A DNA stretch of 50,744 nucleotides from Chara braunii (lineage: Eukaryota > Streptophyta > Charophyceae > Charales > Characeae). The notes under the pieces were generated by a model. That model ran no database searches. It was not told the DNA's origin and saw only the letters and a list, made by a program, of their open reading frames with translations. The translations under genes and the position numbers were made by a program. The stretch spans positions 985,794 through 1,036,537 of the forward strand of contig BFEA01000566.1 of the NCBI GenBank assembly GCA_003427395.1, read 5' to 3'. Shown piece after piece: positions 36,401 to 42,791 of this stretch (its first letter is position 1; each line of letters opens with the position of its first letter).

Positions 36401-36947
36401 AGTTTGAGGGAATACTTGCATTAGGATTCTTGTGAATGATCTCTACACGTAATTGCGGTCAGATACATCCTGGACCGGCCCGTAATTCCAGTCAGATCCG
36501 TCCAGGAAAGTCCCCAGTGTGCGTATAGTCTGATTGTTTCTTTGATTGAAGGAAAGACGGGCTTCTCAAGTTAATGGGCGACTAAGACTGCGCTATGGTC
36601 TTCACCTCAACGTACTGTCATTATTGCTGTATCTAGACGCGAAGTTGCCCCAAATACAGCTGTAATAACTGTACGTTTTATTTGGTTGAAGATGGTAGGA
36701 AGAGGGTACCGGACAGGTCTTGTTCAGGGTGTTGCCACTCAGGTGATGCCTCATTGTAAGAAGTGAGTGCGGGGATCATTTGGAATCGTGTGCGTGATTC
36801 GTTTTCGATGGATAGCTTTGCACAAGTTGGTTCTTTTGTTTGTAGTTATGCGTGCTGATGAGCATATAATTGCTTTGTCTTTGTGTTCGATCCTCTCAGG
36901 TGAGTGAAGAGGGGGACATTCCCAAGTTTGCCGATTACAAGGACTAG
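24441..36947 (+). CDS. Stand-alone lipoyl-domain protein of the mitochondrial pyruvate dehydrogenase E2 type
   Basis: Proposed exons: 24441-24559, 29978-29996, 30306-30333, 30865-30914, 32651-32695, 33746-33819, 34979-35048, 36900-36947. Phases agree throughout and introns are GT-AG, giving 150 residues. Residues 1-54 are Arg/Ser-rich without acids near the start (MAIGRAFSRIVSRR), typical of a mitochondrial targeting peptide, with VRFYA as a likely cleavage region. Residues 56-150 are one full lipoyl domain: MPALSPTM (65-72), GNIVSWKKKEGD, then ETDKAT with Lys101 as the expected lipoyl site, then GYVAKILVPEGT and VPVGKTICIM. ALSPTM with ETDKA marks the pyruvate dehydrogenase E2 or E3-binding-protein type. 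The domain would carry acetyl groups between E1, E2 and E3 in the matrix. A TAG follows FADYKD, exactly where E2 proteins run on into a linker. I found no E3-binding or catalytic exon downstream. Exons 3-8 are secure; exons 1 and 2 are less certain. Confidence 0.85.
25020..25215. repeat. Tandem repeat in intron 1, 2-3 copies
   Basis: The phrases CCGACGCACACGGACGATC and GGTGTGCTTGATTGCCGC recur at about 90-bp and shorter spacing. The 97-183-codon minus-strand open frames here follow the repeat. Confidence 0.8.
25435..25690. repeat. ~121-bp tandem repeat in intron 1, two copies
   Basis: TGTGGATGGGTGAG(C/G)TGTACATA, then TTGGCGTATAGTGG and TTTAATTACTATCTGATTA, occur twice. The reverse complement of the first words recurs at about 27674-27704. 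Confidence 0.9.
25951..26058 (-). mobile_element. Hammerhead-bearing repeat element, copy 2 (inverted partner of the next copy)
   Basis: Same order as the copy at 22893: ATATCGTCAAACAGAAC at the left, the CCCGGTATAGCGTAGGCAG hairpin region, AGAGGGAGAAGAGG, CGAGGGGCT, then the hammerhead remnant. It is inverted relative to the copy at 26421-26560, so the two form ~100-bp inverted ends about 360 bp apart in intron 1. Confidence 0.75.
26010..26055 (-). ncRNA. Hammerhead ribozyme remnant, copy 2
   Basis: On the minus strand: AGGGTTCAGCCT (stem I with its loop), CTGACGA (core, one change from CTGATGA), then GTCGGTGAAACTCC. The next ~18 bp, which should hold the CGAAAC core and stem III, are deleted. 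Inactive as written. Confidence 0.7.
26130..26370. repeat. ~119-bp tandem repeat in intron 1, two copies
   Basis: GGGTGAGTGATAGTGATAG, then TTTTCGTCACAGGTACC and CAGAGGGGTATCAGTTG, occur twice. Each GGGTGAGTGAT resembles a splice donor and each TCACAGGTACC an acceptor, but no coding frame is associated. Confidence 0.9.
26421..26484 (+). ncRNA. Type III hammerhead ribozyme motif, copy 3 (most complete)
   Basis: Stem III is 8 bp, CAGACTGT (26421-26428) with ACAGTTTG (26477-26484), one G-U pair. The cleavage site is GTC ending at 26429. Stem I is GAGG (26430-26433) with CCTC (26440-26443) around loop GTTCAG. CTGATGA is at 26446-26452 and GAAA at 26474-26477. Compared with the other copies there are two extra bases (TA) before CTGATGA, about four extra bases before stem II, and one A-C mismatch in stem II. 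Activity may therefore be reduced or lost. Confidence 0.8.
26485..26560 (+). mobile_element. Hammerhead element copy 3, 3' tail
   Basis: TCACAGCCCCTCGTTTG, a TCTTCTCCCTCTC tract and the hairpin CTGCCTACGGT/CTACCGGGCAG lead to the end TTTGACGGTATATA. The layout matches the other copies. Confidence 0.75.
26566..26635 (+). mobile_element. Hammerhead element, extra tandem tail without ribozyme
   Basis: Starts CAGCCCCTTGTTTG immediately after the end of copy 3 and repeats the tail (CTCTTCTTACTC, GCCTACCCATCGGGC, CGAGGATATAAATAC). It is more diverged and lacks the ribozyme part. Confidence 0.7.
26636..27320. other. Intron 1 sequence, nothing recognised
   Basis: G-rich stretch at about 26900-27190 with poly-G words on the plus strand. 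I see no coding or repeat copies. Confidence 0.4.
27321..27430. mobile_element. MITE family A, complete palindromic copy in intron 1
   Basis: CTTCACCCGAATACAACGTAC, then GTCATTATAGCTGTATTT, is followed after ~20 bp by the inverted sequence (AAATACAGGCATAATGACCG, then GTTGTATTCGGGTGAAG). It is flanked by CTACAGTC and GAAGGTAG. Other copies are at 31466, 32994, 33258, 36597, 37957 and 38037. Confidence 0.85.
27868..27991. repeat. 62-bp tandem repeat, two copies
   Basis: GTTAGGTCCCTCTCTCGC through GGCATCGAT(A/C)TAACACTC is present twice back to back, nearly identical. Confidence 0.95.
28496..28580 (-). mobile_element. SINE, truncated copy (tail part)
   Basis: On the minus strand the body words AATTACCTGGGGCCAGTAACC, then GATATATCTCAAGACTGCCG, then an A-rich tail match the copies at 38127 and 41700. 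The tRNA-like head is missing. Confidence 0.6.
28740..28844. mobile_element. MITE family B, diverged copy in intron 1
   Basis: Ends GTCCTCTCTCCACTACTCGC and GACTGGAGCGAGGCCC; interior words CTTGCACAAAAGACAT, TCTTTCCGTGTTCTAG and TTCTCATTTTGCAC match the other B copies. Confidence 0.75.
28845..29977. other. Intron 1 sequence, nothing recognised
   Basis: AT-rich first half. A CGGTGCGCGGTGCAGTTT(C/T)GGA phrase occurs twice near 29200 and 29298. The last 100 bp before the proposed microexon are C/T-rich, as expected of a strong acceptor tract. Confidence 0.4.
30641..30704 (+). pseudogene. Duplicated decoy of the exon 4 start, within intron 3
   Basis: Compared with 30828-30884, this segment repeats the intron end (CTTGGTGTTG, then TATGCAG) and the first coding words: the real exon reads on to DYPEHIK, the decoy to DPDHIK followed by a GTGTCT donor-like word. 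Similarity is about 85 percent by eye. Using it in place of exon 4 would remove the MPALSPTM part of the domain. Confidence 0.65.
31466..31562. mobile_element. MITE family A copy in intron 4
   Basis: ACCGTCTTCCACCGAACATAACG at the left and GCGTTGTGTTCGAGGAAGACGGT at the right form inverted ends around a diverged interior. Confidence 0.65.
31556..31695 (+). mobile_element. SINE fragments, two partial copies
   Basis: GGTAGCTCAGTTGGAGCACCC (A-box-like) is joined directly to the SINE body word CTCGATGATGATGATTATC, then TCAAGGCTGTC. A second CTCGATGATGATGATATC, then TCAAGATG, follows at about 31667. Confidence 0.5.
31925..32014. mobile_element. MITE family B, partial copy in intron 4
   Basis: CTACTCGCCACATGCACAAAAG, AATATGGCGACGTATC and GCAAGATTCATTCTCATG match the family B interior. 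The outer inverted ends are worn. Confidence 0.7.
32030..32515. repeat. Two nested tandem duplications in intron 4
   Basis: A ~205-bp unit from CATGACGATTGGTCG to GATGCGTTCATTTGAACT is repeated at 32030 and 32236 and is T-rich inside. It is followed by a 43-bp unit, GAACTGCCTCCTAT(T/A)AAAGG to ACACTGCAGCAAG, present twice at 32427-32515. Confidence 0.9.
32822..33350. repeat. ~264-bp tandem duplication in intron 5, each copy carrying a MITE A fragment
   Basis: GGGCGTGTTCATACTGAGGG, GGACGTGATTGCAGGTAG and CCGTCTTCATTCGAATAGAA occur in the same order from 32822 and from 33086. The MITE A fragments lie at about 32994-33055 and 33258-33400, the second extending to an inverted GTGTGAAGACGGTAG end. 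Confidence 0.9.
34360..34490. mobile_element. MITE family C, diverged copy in intron 6
   Basis: AACGCCTGAAACTGGACCTG in the left half and ATCCAGATTCAGGTTCTG in the right half are inverted, flanking GATCTGCTTTTCTGCATCTCC. The interior matches other C copies; the outer ends are worn. Confidence 0.6.
35088..35255. repeat. ~90-120-bp tandem duplication in intron 7
   Basis: CTCATCTGTATAGTCCTT, then TAGCTCAGCTGTTCAATGA and GAGCAACCCTTCAGCTA, occur twice. Confidence 0.85.
35395..35765. repeat. ~175-bp duplication in intron 7 ending in a MITE B end
   Basis: GAACCTGGAG(C/G)T..GTTATGG, AATTCGGAGTTT and GAGTAGTGGAGCAAGGCCAA occur in order twice. The last word is a variant of the family B terminus. Confidence 0.7.
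36597..36699. mobile_element. MITE family A copy in intron 7
   Basis: CTTCACCTCAACGTACTG with TCATTATTGCTGTATCT on the left; CAAATACAGCTGTAAT and TATTTGGTTGAAGATGGTAG inverted on the right. Confidence 0.75.
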
Positions 36948-37092
36948 AGAAACAGTCGTGATGCGACAACCCTGCAGCACATGAAGACTGGCGGATCTTC
37001 GAATCGATCTTGTCTGCCTTCGTCTTTGCTTCGGATGGATCAATAAGGAGAGGTGTTGCTTCCGATGGATGAATAAGGAGAGAGGGGTCACG

Positions 37093-37152
<60 letters not shown>
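37093..37152. repeat. (CT)n and (GT)n microsatellite in the lipoyl-gene 3' region
   Basis: About 45 bp of CT repeats followed directly by GT repeats, roughly 150 bp downstream of the stop codon. Confidence 0.95.
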
Positions 37153-37153
<1 letters not shown>

Positions 37154-37449
37154 CGGAGGAAAGGGAGTTTCATATTATTTGGAGAGCTTGGTGGGAAGGT
37201 CTTTCGTACCTCTTTTATTAGGAGGGGTCATTTCTTAGTGATATACGTTTTTAGGAGAGGGGAATCGCTGTTTCGTTGTGGGTAAAGATATGGAGGTGGA
37301 GCATGTGCTTTTGTAAATTCTTCCTCCTTTCGTGTTACCGTGTGAATCAAAGAGTTTGAAATCTTGCCTACCATCAAAAGAATGTGCAGTTTTCGCTCTC
37401 GGCTCTTTGTCCGTGGATGGCTGTGGAATTTTCATTTGAGGTCGAAACG

Positions 37450-37455
37450 AATAAA
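37450..37455 (+). terminator. Possible polyadenylation signal of the lipoyl gene
   Basis: AATAAA about 500 bp after the stop codon, followed within 50 bp by a T-rich stretch. No other recognised gene uses it. Confidence 0.4.
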
Positions 37456-37607
37456 TACTCTGTATTTCGGACTTTCTCTTTGTTTTGTTTTTTTTCCGAA
37501 CTCCTCAGCAATGAGGCTGCATGTCGCTGCACTCCTCTTCATTAGGTCACCTTCGTAACACTTGGAGTTTTAACCAACTTGTCACTGTATACTAGCTATC
37601 TATTACT

Positions 37608-37730
37608 GGGCCTCGCTCCGCTACTCGCCACATCCACAAAACACAATTTACGGTGGTGTATCTTTCGAAGTTCTAGGGGCAGATTCATTCTTAATTTGCT
37701 CACATTTGGTGAGTAGTTGAGCGAGAGGCC
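37608..37730. mobile_element. MITE family B, complete copy
   Basis: GGGCCTCGCTCCGCTACTCGC on the left and GTGAGTAGTTGAGCGAGAGGCC inverted on the right. The interior has GGTGGTGTATCTTTCG and GCAGATTCATTCTTAATT. Confidence 0.85.
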
Positions 37731-37956
37731 TATTATTAGCTCTTTTTATTAGCATCGCAATCAATCTCTTAATTATCAATTATAAAAAACGATCAATCAT
37801 CAATTATCAAAAATTATAAATTATCAAATTAAAATGCTCAATTATAAAATAAAAATTATCAATTATAAAATAGAAAATTATCAATCATAAAATAAAAGGC
37901 TGTCAATTATCAATTAACAATTATCAATTTGGATTTCGGAATGGATGCTGACGAGC

Positions 37957-38118
37957 GGCATTATAATTTCAGAAATACAGCTATAATGACCGTGTGTTAC
38001 ATTCGGCTGAAGACGACAAAAGCATAATTTTTTCAACCGTCCTCACCCGAATAGAACTCACGATGAATATCGCTGAATCTAGACCATAACTTGGCCCAAA
38101 TACAGCTATAATGACACG
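37957..38118. mobile_element. Two MITE family A copies, one partial
   Basis: AAATACAGCTATAATGACCG, then TTACATTCGGCTGAAGACG, ends the first. The second starts CCGTCCTCACCCGAATAGAA at 38037 and ends with CAAATACAGCTATAATGAC. The sequence just before, 37770-37930, is an AT-rich ATCAATTAT-type array. Confidence 0.7.
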
Positions 38119-38126
38119 GGGTCATT

Positions 38127-38342
38127 CTCTTTTTCTTTCTTTCTTTCTTTTTTTTTTTTTTTTTTTTTTGTTTGTTTGAAGGACGACGGCCTTGAGATAT
38201 CGTCATTAAGCTGACCCGACCCAGGTAATTCAGAAATAGCTTTTTCAACTTTTACTCGTCAAGTTCCATCATCATCTGGATTCGAACAGGGCTCCGTATT
38301 TTTTACAGTTCAAGGGTGTACCCACTGAGCTAGGCTCTTGGT
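38127..38342 (-). mobile_element. tRNA-derived SINE, complete copy
   Basis: Read on the minus strand: A box CCTAGCTCAGTGGGTAC, B box CTGTTCGAATCC 44 bp on, then a body with GAATTACCTGGGTCGG, CAGCTTAATGACGATATC and TCAAGGCCGTCGTCC, ending in an A-rich tail (the plus-strand T run at about 38127-38170). The body is shared with 28496, 31556 and 41700. Confidence 0.8.
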
Positions 38343-38489
38343 CAAATGCTTCATCATGATCTCTATGTCCAGCATGACCGGGGGCAAGGTGCCACTCGCA
38401 CGGATTACGAGAGTTTGGCCGTAGATCTTCACTACCTACGGCCCCTATCTCTTATTCCGTGCAAGTGGGACCTAGCTCCAGGACCGAGG

Positions 38490-38641
38490 TCCCACTAGCA
38501 AAAAAGATAGGATCGAGCTGCTGAATCTGGATGTGTTTTAGACAGAAATGCAGAAAAAGCAGTTCAATCTCGATTCCTCCGCATCTCCATAAACTCTTCC
38601 AGATTCAGGCAATCGATCCGATCCTCTTCGCTAGTGGGACC
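38490..38641. mobile_element. MITE family C copy
   Basis: GGTCCCACTAGCAAAAAAGAT and ATCCTCTTCGCTAGTGGGACC are inverted ends. Inner arms CTGAATCTGGATGTG and CCAGATTCAGGC also pair. The centre holds a GCAGAAAAAGCAGTTC-type word. Confidence 0.85.
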
Positions 38642-38861
38642 ACGCCCGAGGTGGTCGAGTGTTATACGCTTGTAACGGTCGGTGAACAGATTAATGATAA
38701 AATAATGTTTATGGTGTACCGCTAATATTACCCCTTCGGGGATTTTAACCCCCAACCACCAGTACATGGCCCAATCAAGTTGACAAGCCAAATGAGCCTC
38801 TCGTAAGAGTTCGGGGACTGGCCCCGCGGCGGGCCTGAGTGGAGGCTGGGAATGTTTTTGT

Positions 38862-38974
38862 CCCACGCTTCGGGCCAGGTACTGGCGCCGCGCGGGACAG
38901 GAAAAAAATCCGGCCTGCCCACGCTTCGGGCCAGGTACTGGCGCCGCGCGGGACAGGAAAAAAATCCGGCCTGC
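38862..38974. repeat. 56-bp perfect tandem duplication
   Basis: CCCACGCTTCGGGCCAGG through AAAAAAATCCGGCCTG is present twice and reads identically in both copies. Overlapping minus-strand open frames (111-138 codons) repeat accordingly. Confidence 0.95.
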
Positions 38975-39152
38975 CCTCAAGACCCGCCATGGGGCTCTCC
39001 TGACTTTTAGGAGAGCTCGTTTGACTACGACGTATGTACTGGTGGACTGGTGGTTTCTGACTTCTGTTTTTTTTTTCCGTTTTTTTTTTTTTTTTTTTTT
39101 GTGTGTGCAATCTACTTGGGAATGGTCCTAGAGTGCGTTGAGTTCTTCAGGG

Positions 39153-39316
39153 GGCCAGGTCCCACTAGCAGCGTTGAGCTACTTCAACGCCTGAATGTGG
39201 ACGTGTTTGTGGAGACGTGCAGTTCAGGAAACTCAACATCATTTCTGCACATCTCCGCAGAAGCGTCCACATTCAGGCGTTGAGGTAGCTCATCGCTGCT
39301 AGTGGGACTTGGCCCC
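39153..39316. mobile_element. MITE family C copy with nearly perfect arms
   Basis: GTCCCACTAGCAGCG and CGCTGCTAGTGGGAC are inverted, continuing inward through TTCAACGCCTGAATGTGGACG and CGTCCACATTCAGGCGTTGA. It is a foldback with a short centre around GAAACTCAACATCATTTC. Confidence 0.9.
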
Positions 39317-40009
39317 GGGTTGTTTGTGAGGAATTCCCGAGGCACGGTTCCACTAGCAACCGAGTAAGGTATATTGTCGCACGGAGACACCTGTGGGACG
39401 TCGGGGGCAGCCGTTGCTGCATCGAAATCCGAGGGTAGCAAAATACAGATGTTTGTATATTTAAAATTTGTGTTTTAATTTACTTTTTCTTGTTTTTGTT
39501 TTTTTGGTAAATCACAGGATGTGGGGAAAAGAAATACCAAGTCCGTTTTTGATTGGTGTTCGTATTGACCGTGCTTTCTTTTCCGGTCAATAGAAAGCCC
39601 CTCGAGTACTTTATTACTTTATTTCTTTCTCAAAATATAAGGACTTCACGCTTGAACATGGGAACCGACACAGGAGGCAGTCCCGTCGGGCACACTAAGG
39701 AACTCCACTCCCTCTCTGTGGTACGTGAGACTCGGACTGCAATCGTCACGTAGCACTTGTCATAGGTGCACCCTCAGGCAATAAAGAAAGATGGAAGAAG
39801 GGAATCTGGCTACGTTCTGCGAGGGATACATTCATCCACTGTCCATTCTATCGTTCAGGAAGATGGCACAGCCTTTTGCAGCACTTCCAAAGGTCGGGCT
39901 CGTCCTCACGTTGGGACTTGAGAAGTCACCACTTTAATTTTCTTTTTTCTCTTTTATTCGTTTCTCTGGAGTTGTCTTCGTTTTTCTGGAGTGTCGCAGG
40001 CGTCCCACT
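39317..40009. other. Intergenic, no gene recognised
   Basis: Mixed sequence with one further GGTTCCACTAGCAACC word at about 39345 resembling a family C end. No gene is seen. Confidence 0.4.
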
Positions 40010-40080
40010 AGGCCATGACTCGTGTGCTAGTGGAACCGTGCCCCCGGGGCATGGTTCCACTAGCACACGAGTCATGGCCT
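40010..40080. repeat. Near-perfect 71-bp palindrome
   Basis: Arms of 35 bp (40010-40044 and 40046-40080) differ at one position and are separated by a single base. Each arm contains GTGCTAGTGGAACC, related to the end of MITE family C (CTAGTGGGACC). Confidence 0.95.
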
Positions 40081-40940
40081 ATTTGGACCTGTGCGGCACT
40101 GTAAGAAAAGGAAGAAAAGTAATTTTAAAGACTTGAAAAAAAGAAAAATGGCGACGGTACATTTCCCAAGATGGGAAGAAGTCGGACTTTTGAGAGTGCA
40201 GCCGTCCCACTAACCCTCCCGTCTCCACCCTCTGCTCCCCACCCAGCCAATACCTAGTCAGGACAGAGTGGTACGTGACTGTTGCAGTCTCGCATACCAC
40301 CTCGAGGGAGTCCCTTCTTGTGCCTGATGGGACTCCCTCCTCTGACGGTTGCCATGCTGAAGCGTGCATTTCGTGTATTTTGACAGAATCGAAGTACTGG
40401 ATGGGGTTAACAATTGACTCCGAAAAAGAAGGGGGTCAAAATTATGCCCTTCGAGTACTGTCTTTTTTTTATCTTTTGAAGAGCTGCCAATTAAAATGAG
40501 TCTTTCTATTTTCTTTTCCCGCCTCTATCTTCGGAACTGGAAAGAAAAAGCACAAAAAAAGAAAAAAAAAACACCACTTCAGAATATAAATCCCTCGCAA
40601 TTTTGCTGCCATCCGATTCTCCTGCATCAGTGGTCGGACATCGTCCCGCAGATGTCCCAAAGGTGTTTGTGGGACACGGTTTACCTTACTCCTTTGCAAG
40701 TGGAACCGCGCCCCCGGCCTTGTGGTTTTTATTATGATAATGGAGTTCTTGCATTTCTCTTACCCACCACCACCCCCCCAACCCAAAAAAAAAGAAAAAA
40801 AAAAAAAAAAGAAAAAGAAGAAAAAACAATGTCCAGTGGAACAAATACAAGATGACATGAAGAAAGTCATGGCGAACAATTGAACGAGTGTGTAAGCTTT
40901 TGGATATCCGAACTGTAGGAGTACTAGCGTAGCACACGAA
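40081..40940. other. Intergenic, no gene recognised
   Basis: Contains a hairpin at about 40307-40342 (GAGGGAGTCCC and GGGACTCCCTC) and an A-rich tract at 40785-40830. Open frames of 60-119 codons cross these tracts and show no motif. Confidence 0.4.
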
Positions 40941-41106
40941 GGGCCAGATCCCATTGGCAAAGCGGATTGGAAGAAGTGTCTGAATATGGACGTGGTCCAT
41001 GCAGAGGTGCAGAAAAGTAGATCACTCAAAATTTTTCGCACGTTTCCACAAACACGTCCACATTCCGACAGTCACTACAATCCTCTTTGCCCGTGGCATC
41101 TCGCCC
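40941..41106. mobile_element. MITE family C, diverged copy
   Basis: GGGCCAGATCCCATTGGCAAAG and CTTTGCCCGTGGCATCTCGCCC at the ends. Inner arms CTGAATATGGACGTG and ACACGTCCACATTCCGAC pair. Confidence 0.8.
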
Positions 41107-41164
41107 TTAGTTCAAAAAATAAACTTAAAATAAGTCTGTAATTCATAATTAATATATTACATGA

Positions 41165-41390
41165 AATTCAAAGAGTACACTCAGGGCATGCTCACACTAG
41201 GCCCTCAAAATCGCAAAATCCCAAAATTAGCGGCCAGATCTTGTCCGTCCTTTACGAGGACCCGATCTGGGTGCTCATTTTGTGATTTTGCGAGTTTGAG
41301 GGGGCCTAAGGTAGTTTACAAGGATTCGATATGGCCGTTCATTTTGCGATCTTGCGATTTTTAGGGCCTAAGGTAGTATATGCCCCCCAT
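41165..41390. repeat. Foldback repeat with CAAAATCGCAAAATC-type arms
   Basis: GGGCATGCTCACACTAGGCCC and CTCAAAATCGCAAAATCC on the left; GATCTTGCGATTTTTAGGGCC and TAAGGTAGTATATGCCCC inverted on the right. A similar inner copy lies near 41270-41310. Confidence 0.7.
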
Positions 41391-41493
41391 AGGGACTGAT
41401 GGAGAGGCCACTGGGCCGTAAATTTGAGGTCTTACTTTCCGGGCCGCAATTTGAGGTTCGACTTTCCGGGTCGAAAATCGTTAGGGCTTATCG

Positions 41494-41652
41494 GGGGCGA
41501 GGTTCCACTAGCAAAGAGGATTGGATTGAACACCTGAATCTGGACTTGTTTGTGGAAAGGTGCGCAATGTCGAAGATTGAACTGCTTTTCCGCATCTGTG
41601 CTTAAAACGGGTCCAGGTTCGGGATATTTATCAAACCCCTCTTTGCTAGTGG
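41494..41652. mobile_element. MITE family C copy
   Basis: GAGGTTCCACTAGCAAAGAGG and CCTCTTTGCTAGTGGAA are inverted ends. Inner words CTGAATCTGGACTTG and GGGTCCAGGTTCGG also pair. Confidence 0.85.
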
Positions 41653-41699
41653 AAATTGCCGTTCAGAAAACGTAGAAAATTGCTACCCTGACAAAGGAA

Positions 41700-41862
41700 T
41701 ATGTACCAATGGGCCTTTCGCAGTTGGTACACCACCTGAACTGTTGAAAAACAGACAAGTTCGAAGCCAGATTACCTTTAGAAAAAGAGAATAAATCATT
41801 TAGAGTTGCCTGGGCCCCGTCAGTTCAATGATGATATCTAAGGGCCTCCTTCGACACCACTA
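41700..41862 (+). mobile_element. tRNA-derived SINE, second near-complete copy
   Basis: A-box-like CTTTCGCAGTTGGTAC, anticodon-arm-like CTGTTGAAAAACAG, B-box-like AAGTTCGAAGCC, then the shared body (GAGTTGCCTGGGCC, then CAGTTCAATGATGATATC and TAAGGGCC). Confidence 0.7.
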
Positions 41863-42118
41863 CAAATGTGAGGATCCTTACAAAATCATCGTTCCACCAC
41901 TTAATTTAGTAAAAATTTGGGCAGCATCTCCCATAGAAAAGTAGGTCCCTCATATTTATACTAAGTCAATATGGAACTTAGAGGCCCAGGCAAAGGACAA
42001 AAATCTCTAGGGAGCCCTCGGAGGTGACTAGAAATGGAAGGGTGGGACCCTACAGATTGCCCGACAGGTAGAGGTCCTGACACCTGGCCCTCCTCGCTTG
42101 AGATGTAATGGTGGGTGA

Positions 42119-42791
42119 GTGAGTGTAGGGTCTTCATCAGGAGTGTTAATGCTGATGCATTCCTCGTACGAAATCCACATGAAGTCATCAATCAATGAAA
42201 AGAAGAAGAAGAAGAGGGAGGGACGAAGAGGAAGACACCAACCGCACGATGTAGTCTGTGGAAAATATAATATGAAATCACCCAGACGCGACAGTAACCA
42301 TGTCGAAAATGAAATTAGAAACTATGGCTACCTTCGGCGTGCGACCCTACATGTTTCGGCCGGTCGCCGTTCCAGCCTCATTGGGGCTCAGATGTCGCTT
42401 GTTAAACTCGTGCGTAGACTTAGACTAAATAGTGCTAGTAGACTCCATCTGACCGTTAAACACTGCGCTACTCAATCCGACCCGCGTCCGGGCTATTCCG
42501 AAGCTTCCAGAAAACAGGCCCACCCAAACCACCCTCTGCGACCGAAAAAATAAAGACCCTTCTAAAAGTATTTGTCCCAGATTATTACTAACCCCAGGGC
42601 CTAACGCGACCCTAGTAGCTGCAGAAGCAAAAATCTCAATTTCCCTTGAAAACACCGAGAACATAAAACGGCAACAAGCGACAGGCCCAGTTTCCCTGCC
42701 CTTCAATTCCAAGTCTATACGTCGGCAAGCATTCATACCTTATTCCAGTACACGTAGAAGTTCCCCTAATAGTCTTCCTCACGGGCTGTGA
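42119..42791. other. Overlapping open frames, coding status unclear
   Basis: Three long open frames overlap: 42119-42553 (+, 144 codons), 42453-42791 (+, 112 codons, no ATG, with VAAEAKISISLENTE inside) and 42425-42736 (minus, 103 codons). Sequence complexity is high and there are no simple repeats, unlike the neighbours. I recognise none of the proteins. It could be an exon, an organelle-derived insertion, or a stop-poor stretch. Confidence 0.3.

Noticed and set aside
36948-37022. Read-through of the TAG into 24 further codons
   Set aside because: The following residues are not Ala/Pro-rich linker-like and end at another stop. There is no stop-codon context signal I can recognise.
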